Assembly: GCA_963822485.1 (NCBI GenBank)
Contig: CAWGHW010000015.1
Location: forward strand, 1-64,000
Length of the DNA stretch: 64,000 nt
Source of the DNA: DASUBV01 sp963822485
GTDB taxonomy: Bacteria; Actinomycetota; Actinomycetes; Streptosporangiales; Streptosporangiaceae
Reading direction: 5' to 3'
Each line of letters opens with the position of its first letter. Position 1 is the first letter of the stretch. The notes below the pieces were generated by a model that did not search any database, was not told the DNA's origin, and saw nothing but the letters and a program-made list of their open reading frames with translations. This document shows, piece by piece, positions 16,971 through 25,767 of the stretch. A program made the translations under genes and the position numbers.

Positions 16971-17705
16971 TTAGTGGACCGGCCCGAAGGTGAGCGTGAA
17001 CTCCTGGCTGTCGGGCGAGACGCCGCCGGTCAGGGTGTTCAGGTTGGCCAGCTTGAGCTGGTTGATCGGGCGCTGCGTGCCCGGGTCAACCTGCAGGGTC
17101 AGCGGGTGGCTGAAGTTGGTGCTCGCGCCATTCACCCACGGGGTGTAGAGGTGCCCGTGGTGGAAGGTGGCGTTCTTCAGGTCGCCGACCCAGATCGTGC
17201 TGGTCTGGCTGCCGCAGTTCTGCAGCGTGACGTTCTCGCCGCTGAACACCGGCTGGAACGCGCCGGTGCACAGGCCGCTCTCGTTGCCGAACGGCGACCA
17301 GTTGGCCTCGAACACCGGGTAGTTCGACGGGTAGTTGATGCAGACGTACGAGGTGGACGAGAGGCCGCTCCCGCCGAAGTTCGGGCAGAAGTTGAGCAGG
17401 GTGCCGACCTGAGCGCCAGTGAAGTCCTGGTTCGGGTGGCTGTTGCTGGCGAAGTTCATGTTGACCCGCTGGCCGACCCGGCCGCCGGTGCCGGTGTCAC
17501 CGGGCACGTAGGCGTTCTGGATCGTGCCGCGGCCGAGCGTCAGGCTCGACAGGTTGAAGCAGTTGAACCCGCAAGCAGGCGTTGCGTTCGGGTGGACCTT
17601 GGTGGTGGCGGCGGACGCCACGCTCGCCGCAGAGAGGCCAATCACAGACGTGACGGCGACCCCAGCCGCGAGCACAGAACACGCCCTCGCAAAGCGGTTA
17701 CGCAT
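16971..17705 (-). CDS. Secreted protein of unknown function
   Basis: 244 residues with a clear signal peptide (MRNRFARACSVLAAGVAVT, then small residues to ASVASAAT). The mature chain is rich in Asn, Ser, Gly and aromatic residues, has about seven cysteines (CGFNCF, NFCPNFGG, CTGAF, QNCGSQ) and predicts as all-beta. It resembles other actinomycete exported proteins without known role; no catalytic motif was recognised. AGGAAGGA lies in front of the ATG. Its long upstream region (about 515 bp) suggests regulated expression. Confidence 0.8.
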   Translation of the reverse strand: MRNRFARACSVLAAGVAVTSVIGLSAASVASAATTKVHPNATPACGFNCFNLSSLTLGRGTIQNAYVPGDTGTGGRVGQRVNMNFASNSHPNQDFTGAQVGTLLNFCPNFGGSGLSSTSYVCINYPSNYPVFEANWSPFGNESGLCTGAFQPVFSGENVTLQNCGSQTSTIWVGDLKNATFHHGHLYTPWVNGASTNFSHPLTLQVDPGTQRPINQLKLANLNTLTGGVSPDSQEFTLTFGPVH

Positions 17706-18221
17706 TGGGGAATTCCTTCCTGTTTGGAATTCGCCAGACCGACTGCCATAATCCGGAGGCTTGGGCGGTCAAGCCGAAACCGGTAACGGCTGGCGATGAT
17801 ACTGCGACGATGCTGGCTAAGGTTACGCTCTGTTATCCCGCCCTGCCAGTCAGTAGTTGTACGTTACCACGGGTGTCCCCGGCGCAACGGGAGGTAATCA
17901 GTTTTCTCGCCGGGACTAAACGGACAAGGCGGGGGACAGCCTGGCATTGGTGCAAAACACGCCCGGGGTTTTACGCAAATACCACCGCAGCGGGCGCCGC
18001 CGGGCGCTCGCAAACAACAGTCGCGACGCGGCTAAATCCACCGCTCGCGTATACCGCGTATACCGCGTATGCCGAATCGGATTCGGCGCAATGCGATAGC
18101 CGCACGCCGCACACTCGCCCGCCATCCGCCCGCCCGTCGCGGCGGACCGGCCGCAGCGCCGTCGCTGGCCCTCTGGTGCGGCCGCAGCCGAACCAGAGGG
18201 CCAGCCATGACGCTGATCCGG
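17706..18221. other. Long intergenic region, promoter side of the secreted gene
   Basis: No gene was recognised. The segment next to 17705 is less GC-rich than its surroundings and should hold the promoter of the secreted protein. At 18045-18072 a short tandem CGCGTATAC motif occurs three times, followed by a small GCCGAATC/GATTCGGC foldback. At 18164-18205 is a hairpin of the dispersed family described separately. Confidence 0.5.
18164..18205. repeat. Dispersed hairpin, copy 1 (GGCCCTCTGGT type)
   Basis: GCTGGCCCTCTGGT (18164-18177) pairs perfectly with 18192-18205. It shares the core GGCCCTCTGGTGC with the hairpin at 39290-39331. It sits 16 bp beyond the stop of the flotillin gene, so it can also serve as that gene's terminator. 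Confidence 0.65.
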
Positions 18222-19379
18222 CTAGCGGGCGGCCTGATCGGGGTTGGGCTGGCCGTCGTCGGACGCGGCCAGCGCTGAGGAGGACGGCTGGGGCGGGGCG
18301 GCGGTGGCCAGGTTCTTCTTGACCGCGTCCAGGATTGACAGGCCCTGGCCGACCAGGCCCGCGGCGATCTCGCCCAGGCCGTCCGCGCCATTCAGCACGT
18401 TGATGTTGGCCCCGGCCAGCCCGCTTGCCGCCTCCCGGACGATCAGCGGCAGCTGCTCGATCAGCATCCGGTCCAGGGCGACCCGGTTGTGCGAGGCGGC
18501 GGCCTCGGCCTGCATGGTGACCCGCTTGGCGTCGGCCACGGCCAGGATGCGGACCTTCTCGGCCTCAGCCTCGGCAGGCCTGATCACCTCGGCGACGAGC
18601 TGACGCTGGCGCAGGTCAGCCTGGCGCTGAGCCAGGTCGGCCTGGGCCGAGAGCACGGCCATCGTGGCCTGAGCCTGGGCCAGCGGGCCGGCCTGCGCCG
18701 CCTCGGCCTGCGCCTTGTCCACCTCCGCCTTGTACTGGGCCTGGACCACGGAGGTCTGCCGGGTGTACTCCGCCTGGGCGCGCTGCGACTGCTGCTGCGC
18801 CTCGGCCGAGGCCTGGTTGGCCTGGGCCTGAGCGATCTGAGCCTGGCGCTGGATGGCCGCGTTGTGCGGCGCCGCCATCGCGTCGATGTACCCGATGTTG
18901 TTGTCGTCGATCGACTGGATCTGGAGCGAGTCGACGGTCAGGCCGATCTTGGCCATCTCCGACTTGGATCCGTCCAGCACCTCAGTCGCGAGCTTCTGCC
19001 GCTCGGTGACGATCTCCTCGACGGTCATCGAGCCGATGATCGAACGCAGGTGCCCGGCGAAGATCCGTCCGGTCAGGGTGGACATCTGGTCCTGGTCGGA
19101 CAGGAATCGCTGGCCGGCGTTGACGATGCTCTCCTCGTCGTTGCCGACCTTGAACGCAATCACGGCCCGGACATTGAGCGAGATGCCCTGCCGGGTCACG
19201 CAGGTCTCGGAGACCTCTGACTCGGTCATGGACAGAGTGAGGAAATTGACCTTCCTGATGAACGGCGGCACGAATGCGCCGTGTCCGGTGACGACCTTGA
19301 ATGGGGCGCCATCGCGCCCGTGCCTGCCGCCTGCAACGAGCATGGCCTCATCGGGCCGCGGAACACGATATCCAAACAT
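18222..19379 (-). CDS. Flotillin-like SPFH-domain protein
   Basis: 385 residues. The N-terminal SPFH/band-7 domain (about 1-170) contains TRQGISLNVRAVIAFKVG and the EEIVTERQKLATEV stretch. Residues about 185-300 form a long Ala/Gln/Glu-rich coiled coil with repeated AQAQ and AEAQ motifs, typical of flotillins that oligomerise under the membrane in lipid microdomains. A glycine-rich tail with a short polar C-terminus follows. The ATG at 19379 has a GGAG site. The small OB-fold gene 81 nt upstream is its usual NfeD-type partner. Confidence 0.92.
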   Translation of the reverse strand: MFGYRVPRPDEAMLVAGGRHGRDGAPFKVVTGHGAFVPPFIRKVNFLTLSMTESEVSETCVTRQGISLNVRAVIAFKVGNDEESIVNAGQRFLSDQDQMSTLTGRIFAGHLRSIIGSMTVEEIVTERQKLATEVLDGSKSEMAKIGLTVDSLQIQSIDDNNIGYIDAMAAPHNAAIQRQAQIAQAQANQASAEAQQQSQRAQAEYTRQTSVVQAQYKAEVDKAQAEAAQAGPLAQAQATMAVLSAQADLAQRQADLRQRQLVAEVIRPAEAEAEKVRILAVADAKRVTMQAEAAASHNRVALDRMLIEQLPLIVREAASGLAGANINVLNGADGLGEIAAGLVGQGLSILDAVKKNLATAAPPQPSSSALAASDDGQPNPDQAAR

Positions 19380-19460
19380 CTTTCATCTCCAGTCGGGGCC
19401 GAGCGGGGCCAGTAGGGAGGTTACTGGCGAATACGCACGAATAACCTTCTTACTCCTCAC

Positions 19461-19709
19461 TCAGCCTTCGGGGAAGTGGGCCAGCGGGTCGGTCCACGGG
19501 CTTACGTCAACGGTCCTGGTGCCACGCGATTCGATGACCAGGACCGTGCTCCCGCGGGGCAGCGGCTCGGGCGACCAGGCGATAAAGGTCTCCGAGCCGC
19601 CGCGGATCTGGACCAGCACCTCGCCGGGACCAGCCTGGCCCCTGGTGGCGATGGTGATCACGCCGATGCTGCCGACAAGCGTGCCGTCCCGCGCATAGTC
19701 CTGGCCCAC
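19461..19709 (-). CDS. NfeD-like OB-fold protein, flotillin partner
   Basis: 82 residues from a GTG at 19709, with GGAAGGGG upstream. The whole protein fits a single OB-fold barrel (LVGSIGVITIATRG, GEVLVQIRGGSETFIAW, GSTVLVIESRGTRTVDV), the soluble domain of NfeD proteins, here without the usual membrane segments. NfeD-type proteins pair with SPFH proteins, and the flotillin gene follows immediately, so the two probably work in one membrane assembly. Confidence 0.8.
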   Translation of the reverse strand: MGQDYARDGTLVGSIGVITIATRGQAGPGEVLVQIRGGSETFIAWSPEPLPRGSTVLVIESRGTRTVDVSPWTDPLAHFPEG

Positions 19710-19803
19710 AGGCGCTCACCCCTTCCTGGCCCCGGACCCCCGTATCTCATTATCTCCCCGCCCGCGCTGACTTCGGATTACCCAAGTCAGCTACAGTAGG
19801 CCA

Positions 19804-20427
19804 GTGGACTACACTCTGCATCTCCCTGATGACAAAGAGTCACAGCAGGGCGGCCCCGACGACGGTGCCGCCCACTACGGCCTGGTCAACGGGATCCAGG
19901 CGCACGACGACCCGGCGCCCGCCAGCCTGGCGCACGACGGGTCGGTGCACCAGGCCTGGGCCCGGGAGCGGTGCTCAATCCGCCGCGCCCTGGAGGTAGC
20001 CGGGAACCGCTCCGCGCTGCTGATCATGCGCGAGGCGTTCTACGGCACCACCCGGTTCGACGACTTCGCCGGGCGGGCCGGGATCAGCGAGCCGGTCACC
20101 GCGACCCGGCTGCGCGACCTCGTCGATCAGGGCCTGCTGCGGCGCGAGCCGTACCGCGATCCGGGTCAGCGGACCCGGATGGCCTACCGGCTCACCGACA
20201 TGGGCGCCGACCTGCTCCCGGTCCTCATCGCTCTGCTGAACTGGGGCGACCGGTGGCTGGCCGACGGCGCGCCGCCGGTCGCGGTGCGCCACCGCGGCTG
20301 CGGCGGGCCGGTCCGGGCCGAGCTGCGCTGCGCCATGGGCCACCGGGTCGGCGCGACGGACCTGGACCTGGCCGCGGGGTCCGGAGGCGGCCCGGGCGGC
20401 GGCGGCCCTGAACCCGGGGGCGCCTGA
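19804..20427 (+). CDS. HxlR-family transcriptional regulator
   Basis: 207 residues. After a 50-residue polar N-terminus comes the HxlR winged helix: CSIRRALEVAGNRSALLIMR, FYGTTRFDDFAGRAGISE, LRDLVDQGLLRREPY and the wing RTRMAYRLTDMG. The C-terminus holds a possible metal site (RHRGCGGPV, ELRCAMGH). A TACAGT box lies 6 nt before the GTG start, so the mRNA is probably leaderless. It is divergent from the NfeD/flotillin operon, with less than 100 bp between, and may control it. Confidence 0.9.
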   Translation: MDYTLHLPDDKESQQGGPDDGAAHYGLVNGIQAHDDPAPASLAHDGSVHQAWARERCSIRRALEVAGNRSALLIMREAFYGTTRFDDFAGRAGISEPVTATRLRDLVDQGLLRREPYRDPGQRTRMAYRLTDMGADLLPVLIALLNWGDRWLADGAPPVAVRHRGCGGPVRAELRCAMGHRVGATDLDLAAGSGGGPGGGGPEPGGA

Positions 20428-20522
20428 CCCCAGCCGCCACCTGGCCCCAGTCCGGCCCGCGCCGTGGGGCCCGGCTGGCCTGCCCGCGTGATCCGCGCCA
20501 GACCGGGTAGTTTGCCGGCAAC

Positions 20523-21971
20523 ATGAACAAATTTCAGCAGCTTGTGCGCACCGCGGACCGGACCCAGCAGGGGCGGCCCTGGCTGGCGATCCCGGTGGCC
20601 ACCTGGAAGAAGTTCGGCGACGATCAGGCCGGCAACCTGGCCGCGCTGATCTCCTACTACGCGTTCGCCTCGATCTTCCCGCTGCTGCTGGTCTTCGTCA
20701 CCATCCTCGACCTGGTGCTCAGCAACAATCCGGCGGAAGTGGCCAAGCTGAAGAGCTCGGCGCTCAGCCAGTATCCGGTCGTCGGCAAGGACCTGCTCAG
20801 CAACGTGCACGGGCTGCACCAGACCGGGCTGGCGCTGGCCATCGGCCTGATCCTGACCCTGCTGGCCGCGCGCGGCGTGGCCAGCGCCGCGCAGAACGCC
20901 CTCAACTCGGTCTGGGAGGTCCCGTTCCTGCGGCAGCCTGGCTTCCCGTGGAACCAGCTGCGCAGCCTGGCACTGGTCCTGGTCATCGGGCCCGGCATCC
21001 TGGCCACGATCGTGCTGTCCAGCCTGGCCGGGGGCACCGGGCACGTGATCAGCGGGGTCTTCGCCCACATCCTGACCGTCGCCATCTCGCTGCTGCTCAA
21101 CATCGGGCTGTTCTGGCTGGGCTTCAGGATCGCCACCGCCAAGGAGGTCGCCACTCGTGACCTGCGGCTGAGCGCGATCCTGGCCGCCGTGGCCTGGCAG
21201 GTGCTCCAGGTCCTCGGCGGCTATTTCGTCGCCCATGCCGTGAACAGCAACTCGGCCTACGGGGTGTTCGGCGTCGTGCTGGGCCTGCTGGCCTGGTTCT
21301 ACCTCCAGGCGCAGATCACGCTCTACGTGGTCGAGCTGAACGTGGTCCGGGTGCGGCGGCTCTGGCCGCGCAGCCTCAACCCGCCGCCGCTGACCGACGC
21401 GGACCTGCGCTCCTACGAGCTCTACGCCGGCGCCCAGCAGCGCTCGAAGGAGATCGAGGTCATCACCCGGCCGGCCGCCCGCGAGGAGGTGCCGCCAGCC
21501 GGGACGGAGCAGCACGCGAAGCAGGACGCGGACCAGCACGCGGCAGGACGCGAGGCAGTCGGCCGACGCCCGCCCGGCCCCGGCCGTGCCCGAGCCGCGG
21601 GCCGGCCACCGGCACCGGCAGCGGCGATCCTCCCTGCGGCAGTACGCTACGCGTGCCACGCACCGGCTCCGGAGAGGATGACATCGTCATGCCGAAGTTC
21701 TCAGGCCAGCAGGATCAGTCCGCGAGCTGGGAGCCGGAGGCCGCCGACTCCCGGCTGGCCCACACCGCGGGCGCCGACCCGTCCGGCGTCTTCACCTCCG
21801 ACCTGTCGGTCTCGGAGTACGCGCTGCTCGGCGAGGCCGGATTCGAGCCGCTGGGCTTCGTCGTCGGCTCCTCTATCTACCACGTGGGCCTCCAGGTGGC
21901 CCGCTGGGGCAAGAACACCGAGCTTCAGGTGCTCACCCAGGCCATGTACAACGCGCGCGAGCTGGCCATGA
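20523..21971 (+). CDS. YihY/BrkB-family membrane protein with an unusual read-through tail
   Basis: The first ~320 residues form a complete YihY protein: FGDDQAGNLAALISYYAFAS at the start, about six membrane segments, and GVFGVVLGLLAWFYLQAQITLY near residue 250. After about residue 325 the sequence becomes Arg/Pro/Ala/Ser-rich and the frame runs 283 nt into the next gene without a stop, giving 482 residues. The tail overlapping the YbjQ-like gene looks like non-coding frame, so the real stop may have been lost by a frameshift between about 21470 and 21690. The start may be leaderless (TAGTTT 9 nt upstream). Confidence 0.8.
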   Translation: MNKFQQLVRTADRTQQGRPWLAIPVATWKKFGDDQAGNLAALISYYAFASIFPLLLVFVTILDLVLSNNPAEVAKLKSSALSQYPVVGKDLLSNVHGLHQTGLALAIGLILTLLAARGVASAAQNALNSVWEVPFLRQPGFPWNQLRSLALVLVIGPGILATIVLSSLAGGTGHVISGVFAHILTVAISLLLNIGLFWLGFRIATAKEVATRDLRLSAILAAVAWQVLQVLGGYFVAHAVNSNSAYGVFGVVLGLLAWFYLQAQITLYVVELNVVRVRRLWPRSLNPPPLTDADLRSYELYAGAQQRSKEIEVITRPAAREEVPPAGTEQHAKQDADQHAAGREAVGRRPPGPGRARAAGRPPAPAAAILPAAVRYACHAPAPERMTSSCRSSQASRISPRAGSRRPPTPGWPTPRAPTRPASSPPTCRSRSTRCSARPDSSRWASSSAPLSTTWASRWPAGARTPSFRCSPRPCTTRASWP

Positions 21972-22534
21972 GCCGGATGCGCGCCGAGGCCGACCACCTC
22001 CAGGCCGACGGGATCGTCGGCGTCACGCTCAAGATGCAGATGTACGCCTGGGGCCAGGACGTGCTGGAGTTCGTGTCGACCGGCACCGCCGTGCGGGCGA
22101 TGGAGGGCACCGGCGCCCACCGCGCCCCCGACGGCCGGGCCTTCACCTCCGACCTGACCGGCCAGGACTTCTTCCGGCTGCTGGCCAGCGGCGCGGTGCC
22201 GGTGTCGTTCGTGCTCGGCACCTGCGTCTATCACATCGCGCATCAGGGGATCATGCAGTCGCTGCGCCAGGCCGGCCAGAACCAGGAGATGCCGCAGTTC
22301 ACCCAGGGCGTCTACGAGGCGCGCGAGCTCGCGCTGGTCCGCATGCAGGCCGAGGCCAGCCAGGCCCGCGCGTCGGGCATCGTCGGGGTGACCGTGGGCG
22401 TGTTCAACCACGTGTGGGGCGCGCACGCGACCGAGTTCCTGGCCACCGGCACCTCTATCCGCCGGCTGTCGGCCGAGCACAAGCTTCCGGAGACCACGCC
22501 GCGGCCCACGTTCACCCTCGGGCTGGATAACTGA
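21689..22534 (+). CDS. Tandem YbjQ-like (heavy-metal-binding/DUF74) protein
   Basis: 281 residues from an ATG at 21689, preceded by GGAGAGGA. Two homologous domains are visible, each opening with FTSDL (about residues 31 and 155), each containing an Y-x-AREL-A-x-x-R-M-x-AEA helix (NARELAMSRMRAEA and EARELALVRMQAEA) and ending GIVGVT then EF-x-x-TGT. This is the YbjQ/DUF74 pentameric barrel fold, here duplicated. Bound ligand and role are unknown. The 5' part is overlapped by the extended YihY frame. Confidence 0.85.
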   Translation: MPKFSGQQDQSASWEPEAADSRLAHTAGADPSGVFTSDLSVSEYALLGEAGFEPLGFVVGSSIYHVGLQVARWGKNTELQVLTQAMYNARELAMSRMRAEADHLQADGIVGVTLKMQMYAWGQDVLEFVSTGTAVRAMEGTGAHRAPDGRAFTSDLTGQDFFRLLASGAVPVSFVLGTCVYHIAHQGIMQSLRQAGQNQEMPQFTQGVYEARELALVRMQAEASQARASGIVGVTVGVFNHVWGAHATEFLATGTSIRRLSAEHKLPETTPRPTFTLGLDN

Positions 22535-22548
22535 GCCCCTGGCCCCGC

Positions 22549-24081
22549 CTATGAGGGTCCGGACGACCGGACGGGCTCCAGCGGCGGGGCACCCACCGCG
22601 CAGTTGGTCAGGCACTCGGGCTTCGCGGCTGCCGCACCCGACTGCGGGTTCAGCACGTCGCCGCGGATCAGCAGCGCCGACAAGACCGAGGCGATAGCCA
22701 GGATCACCGCGCAGATGATCGCGGCCTTGTCGAAGCCGCTGTTGAAGCTGGCCGGGTGGTGGTAGCTAGCCGCGCCCAGCCCGACCGCGGCCGGGAGCGC
22801 GGCCACGGCCAGCAGCCCGGCCGCCCTGGCCACCGCGTTGTTGACGCCGCTGGCCACCCCGGCGTGCCGGACATCCGCCGTCGCCAGCACGGTGGCGGTG
22901 AGCGGGGCGACGGTCAGCGTGAGGCCGACCGCGAACACGATCACCGCGGGCAGCACATCGGTCACGTAGGAGGCGTGCGGGCCGATGCGCACCATCAGCA
23001 CCAGGCCGACGGCGGCGATCCCGGTCCCCACGGCCATCGGCCAGCGCGGCCCGATCTTCTGGGCCAGGGCGCCGGACCGGGCCGAGAAGGCCAGCATCAG
23101 CAGCGTCACCGGCAGCAGCGTGGTGCCCGCCTTGATCGGCGAGAACCCCGATACCACCTGGACCTGAACGACCAGCAGGAACAGCAGCCCGCCGAACGCG
23201 CCGTAGACCAGGAACGTGATCACGTTCACCGCGCTGAACTCGCGCGAGCCGAAGACGTCCAGGGGCAGCATCGGCGCCACCGGGTCCGGGTGCCGGGTAC
23301 GCCGGCGCTCCACGACCAGGAACGCGACGGCCAGGATCACGCCGACCACCCCGGCGGCCAGCGCGCCGATCCGGGTGCTGCCATGGCCGGGCGCCTCGAT
23401 CAGCGCGTAGGTGATCCCGCCGAGGGCCAGCGCGGCCAGCGCCGCGCCCTCGATGTCGAACTTGCCCGCGGTCGTCTCGTCCCTGCTCTCCGGGACATGT
23501 CGCCGGGCGACCACGAGGACCACCACGGCCAGCGGCAGGTTGAGGAAGAACACCCACCGCCAGCCGACCGACTGCACCAGCACGCCGCCGAGCAGCGGGC
23601 CGACCGCGCCCGCCACGCCGCCCAGGCCGGACCAGGCGCCGACCGCGCGCGGCCGGTCCTCCTCGGCGAAGGTGGCCTGGATGATGGCCAGCGATCCCGG
23701 CGTGAGCAGCGCCCCGCCGACGCCCTCCAGCACCCGGGCCCCGATGAGCACCCCGATATTGGGAGCGAACCCGCACACGGCCGAGGCCAGCGCGAACCAG
23801 ACCACGCCGATCATGAACACCCGGCGGCGGCCGAGCCGGTCGCCGAGCGAGCCGCCGAGCAGGATCAGCCCGGCCAGCGAGAGGGTGTAGCCGTTGACCG
23901 TCCACTGCAGCCCGCCCAGCGAGGCGTGCAGGTCCCGGCCGATGGTGGGCAGGGCGACGTTGACCACGGTCGAGTCGAGGAACGCCATGCTCGAGCCGAG
24001 GACCGTGGCCGCCAGCACCCAGCGGCCGCGACCGGAGCTCAGGCGCAGGGCTGGGGTGGCCGCGTCAGGGGCCGCCGTCAT
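22549..24081 (-). CDS. MFS transporter, DHA2 (EmrB/QacA) family
   Basis: 510 residues, about 14 membrane segments. Signatures are SMAFLDSTVVNVALPTI in TM1, GGSLGDRLGRRRVF in the first cytoplasmic loop and GPLLGGVLVQSVGWRWVFFLN for TM5-6. It is a proton-driven efflux pump of unknown substrate. It is convergent with the YbjQ-like gene and upstream of nothing on its own strand. It is one of three DHA2 transporters in this window and differs clearly in sequence from those at 177 and 39514. Confidence 0.93.
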   Translation of the reverse strand: MTAAPDAATPALRLSSGRGRWVLAATVLGSSMAFLDSTVVNVALPTIGRDLHASLGGLQWTVNGYTLSLAGLILLGGSLGDRLGRRRVFMIGVVWFALASAVCGFAPNIGVLIGARVLEGVGGALLTPGSLAIIQATFAEEDRPRAVGAWSGLGGVAGAVGPLLGGVLVQSVGWRWVFFLNLPLAVVVLVVARRHVPESRDETTAGKFDIEGAALAALALGGITYALIEAPGHGSTRIGALAAGVVGVILAVAFLVVERRRTRHPDPVAPMLPLDVFGSREFSAVNVITFLVYGAFGGLLFLLVVQVQVVSGFSPIKAGTTLLPVTLLMLAFSARSGALAQKIGPRWPMAVGTGIAAVGLVLMVRIGPHASYVTDVLPAVIVFAVGLTLTVAPLTATVLATADVRHAGVASGVNNAVARAAGLLAVAALPAAVGLGAASYHHPASFNSGFDKAAIICAVILAIASVLSALLIRGDVLNPQSGAAAAKPECLTNCAVGAPPLEPVRSSGPS

Positions 24082-24130
24082 CTGGCGATCGTCTCACCGA
24101 CTCTGCTTCAAACACCAACCAGGGCTCCGG

Positions 24131-25603
24131 CTAAAGCGAGGGCCAGCGGTGCCCGGGCTCGTTGGCGGCCATCCGCTCGATGTAGCCCTGGGTCATCCGG
24201 ATCAGGGCACTACGGCGGTCCGTCGGGCCGTTGAGCGCGTGCACCGTCTCAACCTGCCAGGTGGCCCCGGTGCGCCCGGTCAGGCAGCGCTGCTCGATGA
24301 CCCCGAGCAGCCGCTCGGCGTCCGCGCTGTCCACGCCCCACTGGCTCAGGCCCTCCCAGGCCATCGGGAGCAGCCGCCGCAGCATCAGCTCGGTGACCGG
24401 CACCTGACCCAGGCCGGGCCAGTAGACCCGGGCGTCGATGCCGTTCCTGGCCCCGTTGACCAGGTTCTCCGCGGCGGCCGAGAACGACATCCGGGTCCAG
24501 ATCGGCCGCTCGGCCTCGGCCAGCGCCCGGACCACGCCGTAGTAGAAGGCGGCGTTGGCCATCACGTCCACGACGGTCGGGCCCGCGGGCAGCACCCGGT
24601 TCTCCACCCGCAGGTGCGGCCGCCCGTCCTCGACCGCGTACACCGGCCGGTTCCACCGGTAGACGGTCCCGTTGTGCAGCGTCATCTCGGCCAGCTCGGG
24701 CGCCTGGCCGCAGTCCAGCGCGGCCAGCGGGTCCTCGTCCTCGCGCAGCGGCAGCAGCGCCGGGAAGTAGCGCAGGTTCTCCTCGAACAGGTCGAACACC
24801 GAGGTGATCCACCGCTCCCCGAACCAGACACGGGGCCGGACGCCCTGTTCCTTCAGCTCCTCGGGCCGGGTGTCGGTCACCTGCTCGAACAGCGGCAGCC
24901 TGGTCTCCCGCCACAGCTCCCGGCCGAACAGGAACGGCGAGTTGGCGGCCAGCGCCACCTGGACCCCGGCCACGGCCTGGGCCGCGTTCCAGTAGCTGCC
25001 GAACGACTCCGGGCTGACCTGGAGGTGGAACTGGACGCTGGTGCACGCCGCCTCGGGCATGATCGTGTCCACGTGGGCCAGCAGCCGCTCCGGGCCCTCG
25101 ATGCAGATCTGCATCTCCTCGCCGCGGGCGGCGAACATCTGCTCGTTCAGCATCCGGTAGCGCGGATTGTCCGACATCGCGTGCTCGGTGACGTCGGACG
25201 GCCGCAGGGTGGGCAGGATGCCCACCATGACCAGCCGGGAGCCGACCTCCAGGGCCCGCTTGTCGGCGTGGTTCAAGATCGCGCGCACGCTCGCTTCCAG
25301 CTGCGTGAACGCGTCCCCGGCCAGCTGCCGGGGCGCGACGTTGATCTCCAGGTTGAACTGGCCCAGCTCGCTGGCCCAGCTCGGGTCGGAGATCGCGGCC
25401 AGCACCTGGGTGTTGCGCATGGCCGGCAGGGCGGCCTCGTCGACCAGGTCCAGCTCGATCTCCAGGCCGAGCTGAGGCGCCTCGTTCTCGAAGCGGGACT
25501 CACGCAGCATCCGGGCCAGCACGTCCAGGCATACGCGCACCTTCTCGCGGTATGCGCGACGGTCCTGCTGGCTGACCGTGATGGCTGGGACATCCCTGCC
25601 CAT
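24131..25603 (-). CDS. Glutamate-cysteine ligase family 2 (GCS2) protein
   Basis: 490 residues from the ATG at 25603, which has a strong GGAGG site 4 nt upstream. The GCS2 core is seen in LGLEIELDLVDEAA (substrate and metal acidic residues), WASELGQFNLEINVAPRQL, SVQFHLQVSPESF and LRVENRVLPAGPTVVDVMAN. The family joins glutamate to cysteine or another amine using ATP. At about 490 residues it is longer than the YbdK carboxylate-amine ligases (about 370) and than EgtA (about 430), and belongs to a longer actinobacterial subgroup of uncertain product. Confidence 0.87.
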   Translation of the reverse strand: MGRDVPAITVSQQDRRAYREKVRVCLDVLARMLRESRFENEAPQLGLEIELDLVDEAALPAMRNTQVLAAISDPSWASELGQFNLEINVAPRQLAGDAFTQLEASVRAILNHADKRALEVGSRLVMVGILPTLRPSDVTEHAMSDNPRYRMLNEQMFAARGEEMQICIEGPERLLAHVDTIMPEAACTSVQFHLQVSPESFGSYWNAAQAVAGVQVALAANSPFLFGRELWRETRLPLFEQVTDTRPEELKEQGVRPRVWFGERWITSVFDLFEENLRYFPALLPLREDEDPLAALDCGQAPELAEMTLHNGTVYRWNRPVYAVEDGRPHLRVENRVLPAGPTVVDVMANAAFYYGVVRALAEAERPIWTRMSFSAAAENLVNGARNGIDARVYWPGLGQVPVTELMLRRLLPMAWEGLSQWGVDSADAERLLGVIEQRCLTGRTGATWQVETVHALNGPTDRRSALIRMTQGYIERMAANEPGHRWPSL

Positions 25604-25767
25604 CTGACCTCCAAATGCTGGCAATGGGCCGGGGCTCGTTACCACATTCGCACGGAACGTGCCCGCTGGCCAGGCCAGCTTTTCCGCGGCCAGTCCCGGC
25701 ACACGGAACACATGGTCAGATAAGCGCTCAAAGGCTGACGAGTAAACGGGGCGAAGACTACGAGACC

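Noticed and set aside
22756..24234. A 492-residue plus-strand frame opposite the DHA2 transporter
   Set aside because: It is composed almost entirely of Arg/Gly/His/Asp runs, the usual antisense of a membrane protein gene.
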